From an uncultured Gemmatimonadota bacterium (GTDB taxonomy: Bacteria > Gemmatimonadota > Gemmatimonadetes > Gemmatimonadales > GWC2-71-9), in NCBI GenBank assembly GCA_913009915.1, contig CAJVYZ010000118.1, positions 1 through 7,710 on the forward strand: a DNA stretch of 7,710 nucleotides, in the 5' to 3' direction. Every line of letters starts with the position of its first letter. Position 1 is the stretch's first letter. Position numbers and translations under genes: made by a program. The notes beneath the pieces were generated by a model. It worked only from the letters and a program-made list of their open reading frames with translations. It did no database searches and had not been told where the DNA came from. Of the stretch, positions 1 through 6,972 are shown piece after piece.

Positions 1-51
1 GGGCGACCACCGAGATCTACACTCTTTCCCTACCCGACGCTCTTCCGATCT
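1..51 (+). other. Illumina P5-side sequencing adapter (artefact)
   Basis: This stretch matches the Illumina TruSeq universal (P5-side) adapter and ends in the canonical GCTCTTCCGATCT at 39-51. I see one mismatch in the adapter body (CCTACCCGACG where the standard has CCTACACGACG) and one at the extreme 5' end. It is not genomic. The biological insert begins at base 52, so the first gene is cut by the library fragment end rather than beginning there. Confidence 0.97.
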
Positions 52-3000
52 ATGCTTACGGACCAGGATCTTCGTTTCATGATTGACGAGCGGTTCATAG
101 AAGCGCACCGGTCGCGTGCGCTCACCCCGGATCGGCCGGTCCTGCGCGGCACGGCGCAAAACCCTGATGTCTTTTTCCAAGCGCGGGAGGCGTGCAATCC
201 TTTCTACCGTGCCTGCCCCGACCTGGTGCAGGGAGCGATGGACCGTTTCGGCGAACGGAGTGGTCGCCGATATCGCCTCTTCGAATACGTGGGCCACCCA
301 CAAGCGGAGCGAGTGATCGTGGTGATGGGCTCCGGCACCGAGACGGTTCAGGATACGGTCGAGCACCTGGCGGAGCGGGATGAGCGCGTCGGCGCAGTGA
401 AGGTCCGGCTCTATCGCCCGTTTGCCATATCGAGCTTCGTTGCGGCGCTCCCGTCCACCGTCCGGACGATCGCCGTTCTGGACAGAACCAAGGAGCCTGG
501 AGCGCCGGGCGAGCCCCTGTATCTGGACGTGCTGTGCGGGCTGCGTGAGGCGTGGGATCGTGGCGAGGCCCCGTTCACAACAGAGCCCCGGGTGATCGGT
601 GGACGATTTGGACTCGGGTCCAAGGAGTTCACGCCGCCCATGGTCAGGGCCGTGCTGGCGGAGCTTGCCGAGGATCATTCCAAACAGCACTTCACGGTCG
701 GCATTGTGGACGATGTGACCCACGCGTCCCTCTCCCTGGACTCGGAGCCGATCGCGGAACCCGACGATGTCGTGGGAGCAGTATTCTTCGGCCTCGGCTC
801 TGACGGCACCGTAGGGGCCAACAAGAACTCCGTGAAGATCATCGGGGAAGAGACCGAGCTGCACGCGCAAGGGTACTTCGTCTACGATTCGAAGAAGGCG
901 GGGGCGGTAACCGTATCGCACCTGCGTTTCGGGCCTCGTCCCATCCGGGCACCGTACCTAATCAGCCAGGCAAGCTTCGTGGCCTGTCATCAATTCAAGT
1001 TCCTGGAGGAACTCGACGTCTTGGCATTGGCGGGCCCGGGCGCGGTTTTTCTCCTGAACGCTCCTTATCCCCCCGATCGGATCTGGGATCAACTGACGCG
1101 GGAGGTGCAAGCGGCCATAGTGGACAAGGCGCTCAGGTTCTATGCCATCGATGCGTACCATGTGGCGCGGGAAGCCGGCCTGGGCGTCCGTATCAATACG
1201 GTCATGCAGACCTGCTTCTTTGCTCTCTCCAACGTCTTGCCGCAGGACGCGGCGATGGAAAAAATCAAGAATGCCATCGAGCAAAGCTATGGCAAACGGG
1301 GACCGGTTGTCGTCGAGCAGAACTTCGCCGCGGTCGACGGAACGCTTTCCAATCTGCATCGCGTCGACATCCCTCGGGGGGTTACGGAGGTGCGGTCAGG
1401 CCAACCACTCGTTGCCGATGCCGCTCCGGACTTCGTGCAGCGCGTCACGGCCGTGATGATGGCTGGCAAGGGGGACCACCTTCCGGTGAGCGCGTTTCCG
1501 GTGGATGGTACGTGGCCGGTGGGGACCACCAAGTGGGAAAAACGCAACTTGGCTTACGAGATCCCCATCTGGGACCCCACGGTTTGCATCCAATGCAATT
1601 GGTGTGCGCTGATTTGCCCCCACGCGGCGATTCGCGCGAAGACGTACGACGCCGCACTCCTGCCTGACGCTCCCAAGGGCTTTCAATCGACCACCTACCG
1701 AGGTCCGGATCTCAAGGGGTCGGCCTTCACTATTCAGGTGGCTCCGGAGGACTGCACGGGTTGCAACCTCTGCGTTACCGTCTGTCCCGCGAAGGACAAG
1801 GCCAACCCGCGGCACAAGGCCATCAACATGGAGGTCCAGGAGCCGATCAGGGAAAGAGAAAGGGAAAATTTCAGCTTCTTCCTCGATTTACCGGAGGTCG
1901 ACCGCAGTCTGGTCACGCGGCTCGACGCCAAGGGATCACAGCTTCTCCAGCCTCTGTTCGAATACTCGAGCGCCTGCCCGGGCTGCGGCGAAACGCCATA
2001 CATCAAGTTGGTCACGCAGCTCTTCGGCGACCGTGTCCTGATCGCCAACGCCACGGGCTGCTCGTCGATCTACGGCGGCAACCTCCCCACCACACCCTAC
2101 ACCGTGAACGCTGATGGGCGGGGGCCGGCATGGTCGAATTCGCTCTTCGAGGACACCGCCGAGTTCGGATACGGATTTAGGCTGGCGGTGGATGCACTCA
2201 CGTGCGAGGCGCGCCTGCTACTGCGGCGACTCGCTCCCTCGCTTAGTAGTGAGTTGGTACAGGAGCTGATCGAGAGCGACCAGCATAGCGAAGGCGGGAT
2301 CGAGGCACAGCGCAAACGCGTGAGCACACTTCGGGGAGTGCTGGCTGACCTGCCAACCCCCGAGGCGAAGCACCTCGATGTGCTTGCCGATTACCTTGTG
2401 CGAAAGAGCATTTGGATTATCGGTGGTGACGGCTGGGCGTACGACATCGGCTACGGCGGACTCGACCACGTCCTGGCTCAGGAATGCGACGTCAATATCC
2501 TGGTCCTCGATACGGAAGTGTACTCGAACACCGGAGGGCAGCAATCGAAGGCGACACCCCTCGGGGCAGCGGCCAAGTTCGCCGTCGCCGGCAAGGCCAC
2601 CGGCAAGAAGGATCTGGGCCTCGAGGCCATGAGCTACGGTCATGTGTTCGTGGCACAGGTGGCCCTCGGTGCCAATCCGAACCAGACGGTACGAGCATTT
2701 GCGGAGGCCGATTCCCACCCCGGTCCCTCGATTATTATCGCCCACAGCCCGTGCATTGCCCACGGCTACGACTTGCGGCACAGCGCCACGCAGCAGAAGC
2801 TGGCGGTCGATGCGGGGGCCTGGCCGCTCTACCGTTTCGATCCGCGGCGCGTCCGTGATGGCCAGCCACCCCTACACCTCGATTCGGGGGAGCCGAAGAT
2901 TCCCCTCAGTGACTACACCCGCAACGAGGCTCGGTTCCGGCTGGTCGAAAAAATCGATCCCGATCGCTACCAACGGCTCGCCGCCACGGCACAACAGGAG

Positions 3001-3114
3001 GTTATCCGGCGTACCGCGGTCTATCGACAACTCGCGCAAGTGACTCTCCCCAACACTGCCGCCGGGACGGATGCTGACGTAGAGCCCACCGGCAAGCCGG
3101 AAGGGGCCGACTGA
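52..3114 (+). CDS. nifJ: Pyruvate:ferredoxin (flavodoxin) oxidoreductase, 5'-truncated
   Basis: Cytoplasmic homodimeric enzyme that oxidises pyruvate plus CoA to acetyl-CoA and CO2 and reduces ferredoxin or flavodoxin, using thiamine diphosphate and three 4Fe-4S clusters. The visible 1020 residues start near the end of domain I: RGTAQNPD at 32-39, the domain II strand VIVVMGSGTET at 88-98, and the gamma domain with DGTVGANKNSVKI at 251-263. An 8Fe ferredoxin domain follows, with C512/C515/C518/C522 and C568/C571/C574/C578. The C-terminal TPP domain has GDGW at 792-795 and YSNTGGQ at 824-830. Proximal-cluster cysteines C642, C645, C670 and C901 have the spacing I recall for Desulfovibrio africanus PFOR. 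Family members are about 1170-1200 residues, so roughly 170-180 N-terminal residues are missing, including the domain I residues that bind pyruvate. The ATG at 52 is the first insert base after adapter, has no ribosome site and is most likely an internal Met. The stop overlaps the next start by one base. Confidence 0.97.
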   Translation: MLTDQDLRFMIDERFIEAHRSRALTPDRPVLRGTAQNPDVFFQAREACNPFYRACPDLVQGAMDRFGERSGRRYRLFEYVGHPQAERVIVVMGSGTETVQDTVEHLAERDERVGAVKVRLYRPFAISSFVAALPSTVRTIAVLDRTKEPGAPGEPLYLDVLCGLREAWDRGEAPFTTEPRVIGGRFGLGSKEFTPPMVRAVLAELAEDHSKQHFTVGIVDDVTHASLSLDSEPIAEPDDVVGAVFFGLGSDGTVGANKNSVKIIGEETELHAQGYFVYDSKKAGAVTVSHLRFGPRPIRAPYLISQASFVACHQFKFLEELDVLALAGPGAVFLLNAPYPPDRIWDQLTREVQAAIVDKALRFYAIDAYHVAREAGLGVRINTVMQTCFFALSNVLPQDAAMEKIKNAIEQSYGKRGPVVVEQNFAAVDGTLSNLHRVDIPRGVTEVRSGQPLVADAAPDFVQRVTAVMMAGKGDHLPVSAFPVDGTWPVGTTKWEKRNLAYEIPIWDPTVCIQCNWCALICPHAAIRAKTYDAALLPDAPKGFQSTTYRGPDLKGSAFTIQVAPEDCTGCNLCVTVCPAKDKANPRHKAINMEVQEPIRERERENFSFFLDLPEVDRSLVTRLDAKGSQLLQPLFEYSSACPGCGETPYIKLVTQLFGDRVLIANATGCSSIYGGNLPTTPYTVNADGRGPAWSNSLFEDTAEFGYGFRLAVDALTCEARLLLRRLAPSLSSELVQELIESDQHSEGGIEAQRKRVSTLRGVLADLPTPEAKHLDVLADYLVRKSIWIIGGDGWAYDIGYGGLDHVLAQECDVNILVLDTEVYSNTGGQQSKATPLGAAAKFAVAGKATGKKDLGLEAMSYGHVFVAQVALGANPNQTVRAFAEADSHPGPSIIIAHSPCIAHGYDLRHSATQQKLAVDAGAWPLYRFDPRRVRDGQPPLHLDSGEPKIPLSDYTRNEARFRLVEKIDPDRYQRLAATAQQEVIRRTAVYRQLAQVTLPNTAAGTDADVEPTGKPEGAD

Positions 3115-4112
3115 TGGATCTCTCCACCACGTACTTGGGATTGCGGCTGCCGCACCCCCTCATGCCCGGCGCGTCACCACTGACGGAAAACCTCGACGTC
3201 GTTCGACGCCTCGAGGACGCCGGGGCCGCGGCGATCGTGTTACCCTCACTCTTCGAGGAACAGGTCACCGGAGAACAGTTGGCGACGCACCATTACCTGG
3301 AATCATCCTCCGAATCCTTCGCCGAGGCCCTTACCTACCTGCCACACCATCCGGAGTTGACCCTTGGCCCAGAGCAACACCTCGAGTACACGCGTCGAGT
3401 GAAGGAGGCTGTGGATGTGCCTGTCATCGCTTCCCTCAACGGGACAACCCATAGCGGGTGGCTCACGTTTGCCGGACTCCTCGAGGAGATGGGTGCGGAT
3501 GCGCTGGAACTCAACATGTTCCAGGTACCGGTCGACCCCACCGAGTCGGGGGAGCTGATCGAGGCCCGCATGCTGGAGGTAGTCCAAGCGGTCGTCGGGA
3601 CGGTAGACATCCCCGTCGCGGTCAAGCTCTCGGCGTTCCACACGTCGATTGCCCATTTCGCCCGCCGACTCGACGAGGAGGGCACATCAGGATTGATCCT
3701 CTTCAACCGGTTCCACGAGGTCGACATCGACGCCCCCAACCTCGAGGTCGTCCCAACCCTCCGTTTGTCGGATCCGACAGAATTGCACGCCCGATTGACA
3801 TGGCTTTCCATCTTGGCAAGCCAGGTTTCCACGTCACTGGCGGTGACGGGGGGCGTTCATTCCGGGATCGGAGCCGCCAAAGCCGTGATGTGTGGAGCCC
3901 ATGCCGTTCAGCTCGTCTCGGTGCTGCTCCGGGAGGGACCCGAACACCTCGCTGTCGTCCGACATGAACTCGGGCGCTGGATGGAAGAGAACGAGTACGC
4001 GTCGCTCGACCAAATGCGGGGATGCATGAGCCTGAGCCGCTGCCCGGACCCCCGAGTGTTCGAACGCTCGAGCTACATGCGGCTGCTCCACAGTTGGCGC
4101 GGTTTCGTCTAG
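3114..4112 (+). CDS. Dihydroorotate dehydrogenase-like flavoprotein (nifJ partner)
   Basis: A 332-residue protein of the FMN-binding TIM-barrel dihydroorotate dehydrogenase superfamily. It belongs to the subgroup usually annotated 'dihydroorotate dehydrogenase-like' and often found beside nifJ. Family marks seen: TTYLGLRLPHPLMPGASPL near the N-terminus, VIASLNG at 104-110, ALELNMFQVP at 130-139, AVKLS at 169-173, LFNRF at 196-200, and the phosphate-binding-type TGGVHS at 245-250. The cysteine-bearing NxSCPN loop of classical class 1 enzymes is replaced by ELNMFQVPVDP, with no Cys there, so ordinary dihydroorotate oxidation is doubtful and the substrate is unknown. The start ATG at 3114 overlaps the nifJ stop (TGATG), and GGAAGGGG lies seven bases upstream, inside nifJ. 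Translational coupling and co-transcription are therefore likely. An accessory redox or pyrimidine-related role is inference. Confidence 0.9.
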   Translation: MDLSTTYLGLRLPHPLMPGASPLTENLDVVRRLEDAGAAAIVLPSLFEEQVTGEQLATHHYLESSSESFAEALTYLPHHPELTLGPEQHLEYTRRVKEAVDVPVIASLNGTTHSGWLTFAGLLEEMGADALELNMFQVPVDPTESGELIEARMLEVVQAVVGTVDIPVAVKLSAFHTSIAHFARRLDEEGTSGLILFNRFHEVDIDAPNLEVVPTLRLSDPTELHARLTWLSILASQVSTSLAVTGGVHSGIGAAKAVMCGAHAVQLVSVLLREGPEHLAVVRHELGRWMEENEYASLDQMRGCMSLSRCPDPRVFERSSYMRLLHSWRGFV

Positions 4113-4158
4113 TCGAAGACCAATCGTGGCTCGGGCCGGACCCGTCCCTGCGAAGCGC

Positions 4159-4586
4159 GGCATGTTGACACCTGTACCGCTCCCCGCAGAAATAGTTCCC
4201 TTGCCGTCGAGCAGGATTGGTGCAGCAGCACCGTCGGCCTCACACTCCATACCGCAGACCATGATGGGCATACAGTGCTGCGCCATTTGGGGTCCTGCAG
4301 CCAGTCAGAGTCGGCTGTGGCCTCCGTTGAGGCGAGGAGTACGCCGGCGTCGTCCGTCCCGGGGCCTGAAGCCGATTCCTGGTACTTGGACGTTGGGTCT
4401 GCGGGTTTGCGGGCCCCCTTGCGGGAACCTCAGAATCGCGGCACTTTCGGCGTCGGTCAGCCGCGCCTGGACCATCATGTGGGTGGTGATCTTTCCCCAA
4501 TTGTCCGCCGAATAGCGCCGGGCTGTGTCGTCAACTCGGACCCACTAGAGGAAAATGGTTACTGACGACTTTGCTCCGGAGGGCAG
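4159..4586 (-). pseudogene. Decayed cytochrome c-like plus YHS-domain gene
   Basis: No open frame runs through, but protein-like pieces lie in order on the minus strand. From 4586: LPSGAKSSV, an in-frame TAG at 4547-4545, then ARRYSADNWGKITTHMM and ARLTDAESAAILRF, ending at 4425. This resembles the segment after the haem site in small c-type cytochrome domains (W, then M, then LTDxE and an ILxF/YL end). No CxxCH is visible; the TAG falls near where the first haem Cys would sit. One frame over, 4402 to about 4292 reads as a hydrophilic linker ending DSDWLQDPK. Back in the first frame, 4286-4205 reads CMPIMVCGMECEADGAAA and LLDGKG. In a third frame, NYFCGERYRCQH covers 4197-4162. VCGME, the Ala/Asp run and YFC match the first half and centre of a YHS domain, with two extra residues between its cysteines. 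One stop and three frame changes argue for decay, but assembly error is not excluded. No convincing start or ribosome site is visible upstream. Confidence 0.6.
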
Positions 4587-4867
4587 CTTAGCCCCCGGCC
4601 GCATGATCGGCCGCCGCGTCTCCGCCGTTCCGCCAGTCCCTGAACGACCGCTCGTGAGCTCGCGGCGCGCGGATAACTGGCGACGACCGCTAAGGACGTC
4701 CAGGTGCATATGCCCCGCTGGATGCGTCAAATCCCTATGCGTGCCCTATGCCCATGTGTAGGGCCGCATGTCGTAACGCACGTTCGTGACAACGACTTAC
4801 AACCACCGTTCTGGGTGGCGAGGTCTATGCAGACCACATGTCGAGTCACACACCATCACCTTCCCGA
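4587..4867. other. Intergenic region, no gene recognised
   Basis: Between the minus-strand remnant and the YHS gene I see no coding region I can support. An open frame on the minus strand from 4730 runs into the remnant but resembles nothing I know. The stretch holds a short direct repeat and small inverted repeats around 4733-4796, listed separately. I found no convincing -35/-10 pair for the YHS gene. Confidence 0.5.
4733..4763. repeat. 8-bp direct repeat overlapping a short hairpin
   Basis: CCCTATGC occurs at 4733-4740 and again at 4744-4751, three bases apart (11-base period, about one helical turn). The second copy also starts a small hairpin: CCCTA at 4744-4748 pairs with TAGGG at 4759-4763. 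It lies about 120-150 bases before the YHS start codon. An operator or leader element is possible, but such short repeats also occur by chance. Confidence 0.3.
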
Positions 4868-4874
4868 TGGAGGT
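4868..4874 (+). promoter_or_regulatory. Ribosome binding site for the YHS gene
   Basis: TGGAGGT has a strong Shine-Dalgarno core (GGAGG at 4869-4873), ten bases before the ATG at 4884. It fixes the start of the YHS gene there, although the reading frame is open further upstream with an earlier ATG at 4704 that has no such site and would add an unrelated N-terminus. Confidence 0.75.
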
Positions 4875-4883
4875 AACGGTAGC

Positions 4884-5057
4884 ATGACTGTACGAGATGA
4901 AGTTTGCGGCATGGAGTTCGATGCGGACGACGCTAAAGCCACACTCACGTTTGGCGGCGCGCGGTATCACTTCTGCAGCCAACGATGCAAGCATCAATTC
5001 ACCGAGCATCCGGGCTGGTACGTGCCTGTGAAGCCAGGGGACAAGGTGGGCGCCTGA
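4884..5057 (+). CDS. Small YHS-domain metal-binding protein
   Basis: A 57-residue protein that is almost entirely one YHS domain. Visible marks are EVCGMEF (Cys8), an acidic/alanine run, a Gly-rich turn, YHFCSQRC (Cys31 and Cys35), Phe39, and a closing HPGWY at 42-46. The family pattern is VCGM, then YxFCSxxC, xxxF and PxxY. YHS domains occur alone or fused to P-type heavy-metal ATPases and are thought to bind copper or other soft metals through these cysteines. There is no signal peptide or membrane segment, so it is probably cytoplasmic. The start is set by the GGAGG ten bases upstream. It stands alone on the + strand, nearly 200 bases before the TlpA-like gene. A decayed second YHS copy lies about 600 bases upstream on the other strand. 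A role in metal trafficking or detoxification is inference from the family. Confidence 0.88.
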   Translation: MTVRDEVCGMEFDADDAKATLTFGGARYHFCSQRCKHQFTEHPGWYVPVKPGDKVGA

Positions 5058-5093
5058 ACGGTAGCCCACCCCGGGCCGCGGAGCGGGTTATCT

Positions 5094-5110
5094 GCCCCAT
5101 GCTCTGGGGC
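5094..5110 (+). terminator. Possible hairpin downstream of the YHS gene
   Basis: GCCCCA at 5094-5099 and TGGGGC at 5105-5110 form a perfect six-pair stem with loop TGCTC, 36 bases after the YHS stop. It is followed by TATTG, not a U-tract, so intrinsic termination is doubtful. It may be only a transcript-stabilising hairpin or chance. Confidence 0.25.
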
Positions 5111-5235
5111 TATTGCCTGGGCGTTACATTGGTGAGGAGGCCTGGGACCGCCACTGCACTGCGTCATGGCTAGGCAATCTGCCCGGCAAACGCACGGCAT
5201 TCTCCTTGCTTGGTTTCGAAGACACAGATACAGAT

Positions 5236-5244
5236 AAGGAGGGG
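5236..5244 (+). promoter_or_regulatory. Ribosome binding site for the TlpA-like gene
   Basis: AAGGAGGGG is an excellent Shine-Dalgarno match ending nine bases before the GTG at 5254. It supports that non-ATG start. Another GTG at 5244 is out of frame. Two tandem copies of CAGATA (5225-5236) directly precede and touch the site. Confidence 0.75.
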
Positions 5245-5253
5245 TGACGAGTC

Positions 5254-5799
5254 GTGACCGCCCGGACGCAGTGGTTCTTCGTGGGGTTCTTGGTGGTTGC
5301 CCTGCCGGCGATGCTCATCGTTGGCGCAATGGTTAGCGACGGGGGCGCGATTAGCCCGGGGACCAGAGCTCCTGACTTCGAAGCAGTCAACGTGGCCACG
5401 GGCGACACCGTCGCCCTGCGGGACTATCGGGGCAAAGTAGTGTTGTTGAATATCTGGGCGACGTGGTGCAAGCCCTGCGAGGAAGAAATGCCGTCGATGC
5501 AGCGGCTCTACGACGCCCTCGGACCATCTGGGTTCGAGATTGTGGCTGTCAGCATCGATGAGGACGAGTCGGAGAAAGTCCGCGACTGGGTACGGGCACG
5601 GAACCTCACGTTCGACGTCTTGCATGACCCGACAGGCCGCATCCAACTCACGTATCAAACGACGGGCGTGCCCGAAAGCTTCGTCATCGACCAGGATGGG
5701 GTATTGGTCAAGCGGCAGATCGGTGCCTATGAATGGGATCGACCAGCCTCGACCGTCATCTTCCGGCACCTGCTTGCCGCCGACAGCCTAACGCCCTGA
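5254..5799 (+). CDS. TlpA/ResA-type membrane-anchored thioredoxin-like protein
   Basis: A 181-residue thiol-disulfide oxidoreductase of the TlpA/ResA/AhpC-TSA-like family. A hydrophobic segment at about residues 7-27 (WFFVGFLVVALPAML) should anchor it in the cytoplasmic membrane with the thioredoxin fold outside. GTRAPDFEA at 36-44 is the usual family opening. The active site is WATWCKPC (Cys72, Cys75), followed by EEEMP. VAVSIDED is at 97-104 and the cis-proline loop TTGVPESFVID has Pro140. Such proteins reduce disulfides in extracytoplasmic partners, often apocytochrome c or copper-site proteins. The start is GTG with a strong ribosome site. Length and motifs are complete. The exact partner is unknown: no cytochrome c maturation genes lie in the window, although the decayed cytochrome-like remnant upstream is suggestive. 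Confidence 0.92.
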   Translation: MTARTQWFFVGFLVVALPAMLIVGAMVSDGGAISPGTRAPDFEAVNVATGDTVALRDYRGKVVLLNIWATWCKPCEEEMPSMQRLYDALGPSGFEIVAVSIDEDESEKVRDWVRARNLTFDVLHDPTGRIQLTYQTTGVPESFVIDQDGVLVKRQIGAYEWDRPASTVIFRHLLAADSLTP

Positions 5800-6018
5800 C
5801 CGCTTCTCCTGACGCGATCCGCGGAAACGGCTCAATCCGAGGCGTTGCCCCGGAGATCGGTACCACCCGAAGACCGAAGACGCCAGTACGTGGTCGAGAG
5901 CGAGTCCCGCGTGCTGAATGCGCTAACGTCCCGACCCAGATACCTTGAAAGGGCGGCGCGATGGCGGTGACAGTAAGAGGATGCGGTGTGTGACTAACCT
6001 GAACCAACAATAGGCTCT
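5800..6018. other. Intergenic region, no gene recognised
   Basis: These 219 bases lie between the TlpA-like stop and the transporter start. One frame stays open for about 50 codons after the TlpA stop but has no good start and resembles nothing known. A ten-codon ATG frame at 5961-5993 (MAVTVRGCGV), with GAAAGGG upstream, could be a leader peptide but has no other support. I see no terminator or clear promoter. Confidence 0.45.
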
Positions 6019-6915
6019 GTGATCCCCCCGAAACGGCTGGCGTTGGTCGGCGCCTTGGCGCTGGTCTACGCCCTCTGCTATGTTGCGATCAAGACGGGTT
6101 TGGCCTTTGCCCCACCACTGGCGTTTGGCGGACTGAGGGCTGCTGTGGCGTCCGCCGCCTTGTTCTTGGGACTAGCCATCGCCCGCCAGCCCCTCCTCCC
6201 TCCGCGGAACCTCTGGCCGTGGATCTTGGCCTTGGCCATTTCGGGAACGGCGGTCGCTTACACCGGGATGTTCATGAGCCCCGGTCGAACCGGAGCGGGG
6301 ATTGCCTCAGTCATCGGCAACACTGGCCCCCTCATGATCGTTGGGCTCGCTACACTTGTCTTGGGCGAGCGCTTAACGCGGGCGAAAATACTGGCCATCA
6401 TCCTCGGCTTTGCCGGGGTAAGCATTATCTCCTACTCCAACGTCGCCGGGGCTGAGGCCTCCCGAAGTATCGGTGGAGCCCTGGCGCTCATGGCCGCGGC
6501 GGGGCTGGCAGCTGAGAGTGTGATCTTCAAGTTGATGGATGCGGGGAAAGCCCTTCTACGTATTGTCGCTTGGCAGTTTCTCCTCGGAAGCGTTCCGCTG
6601 CTGGCGCTCTCCATGTGGTTCGAGCGTGACGCCGGGATCATGTGGAATCCTGCGTTCGTTGCGATACTCCTGTTCCTCGCTGTCATCGGTTCGGCCGCCG
6701 CCGTGAGCGTATGGTACTGGCTGATACAGCGGGAGGAGATCGGGCGGTTGAGCCTCCTCTTGTTTCTGGTCCCGGTGTTAGGTCTTGGGTTCGCCGTCAC
6801 GATGTTCGGCGAGCACGTCGGACTGCTGGAAATGATTGGCGTCGCCCTCACACTCAGTGGACTCGCGTTCGTGGTCCTCGAACAACGGAGAGACCTTCCG
6901 CCGAGGGCAGCGTAG
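6019..6915 (+). CDS. EamA-family (drug/metabolite transporter) permease
   Basis: A 298-residue integral membrane protein with about ten hydrophobic helices arranged as two EamA repeats, roughly residues 6-140 and 150-288. Marks of repeat one are ALVYALCYVAIKTGL at 14-28, FGGLRAAVA at 36-44, and LGERLTRAKILAIILGFAGV at 115-134. Repeat two ends with VPVLGLGFAVTMFGEH and a final LSGLAFVVLEQRR. EamA proteins export amino acids, purines, sugars or other small metabolites; the substrate cannot be read from sequence. The GTG at 6019 is the first usable start after an in-frame TAA at 5995-5997. Its ribosome site is weak (only AGG at 6012-6014), so the start is likely but not certain. It lies 57 bases before nuoA with no evident functional tie. 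Confidence 0.92.
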   Translation: MIPPKRLALVGALALVYALCYVAIKTGLAFAPPLAFGGLRAAVASAALFLGLAIARQPLLPPRNLWPWILALAISGTAVAYTGMFMSPGRTGAGIASVIGNTGPLMIVGLATLVLGERLTRAKILAIILGFAGVSIISYSNVAGAEASRSIGGALALMAAAGLAAESVIFKLMDAGKALLRIVAWQFLLGSVPLLALSMWFERDAGIMWNPAFVAILLFLAVIGSAAAVSVWYWLIQREEIGRLSLLLFLVPVLGLGFAVTMFGEHVGLLEMIGVALTLSGLAFVVLEQRRDLPPRAA

Positions 6916-6972
6916 GCGGATGGTACCGGCATACAACCTTGATGAAGACCATGGATGAGGGTATGGTGAAGC

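Noticed and set aside
958..1359. 133-codon minus-strand open frame inside nifJ
   Set aside because: A shadow of a strongly conserved + strand gene; GC-rich DNA commonly opens antisense frames and no family is recognisable.
4126..4515. 129-codon + strand open frame in the gap after the dihydroorotate dehydrogenase-like gene
   Set aside because: Arg/Pro/Ser-rich, no family resemblance, and antisense to the minus-strand remnant, which shows recognisable motifs.
4704..4883. N-terminal extension of the YHS protein from an upstream in-frame ATG at 4704
   Set aside because: The ATG at 4884 has a strong GGAGG at good spacing and gives a standard-size YHS domain; the extension resembles nothing and lacks a ribosome site.
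5206..5235. Possible promoter TTGCTT with a downstream TACAGA before the TlpA-like gene
   Set aside because: Both hexamers match consensus poorly and the -10 would lie almost on the ribosome site.
5803..5963. Open frame continuing after the TlpA-like stop, as if the protein were longer
   Set aside because: The TlpA-like protein is already full length, and the continuation is Arg/Ser-rich with no family resemblance or start signal.
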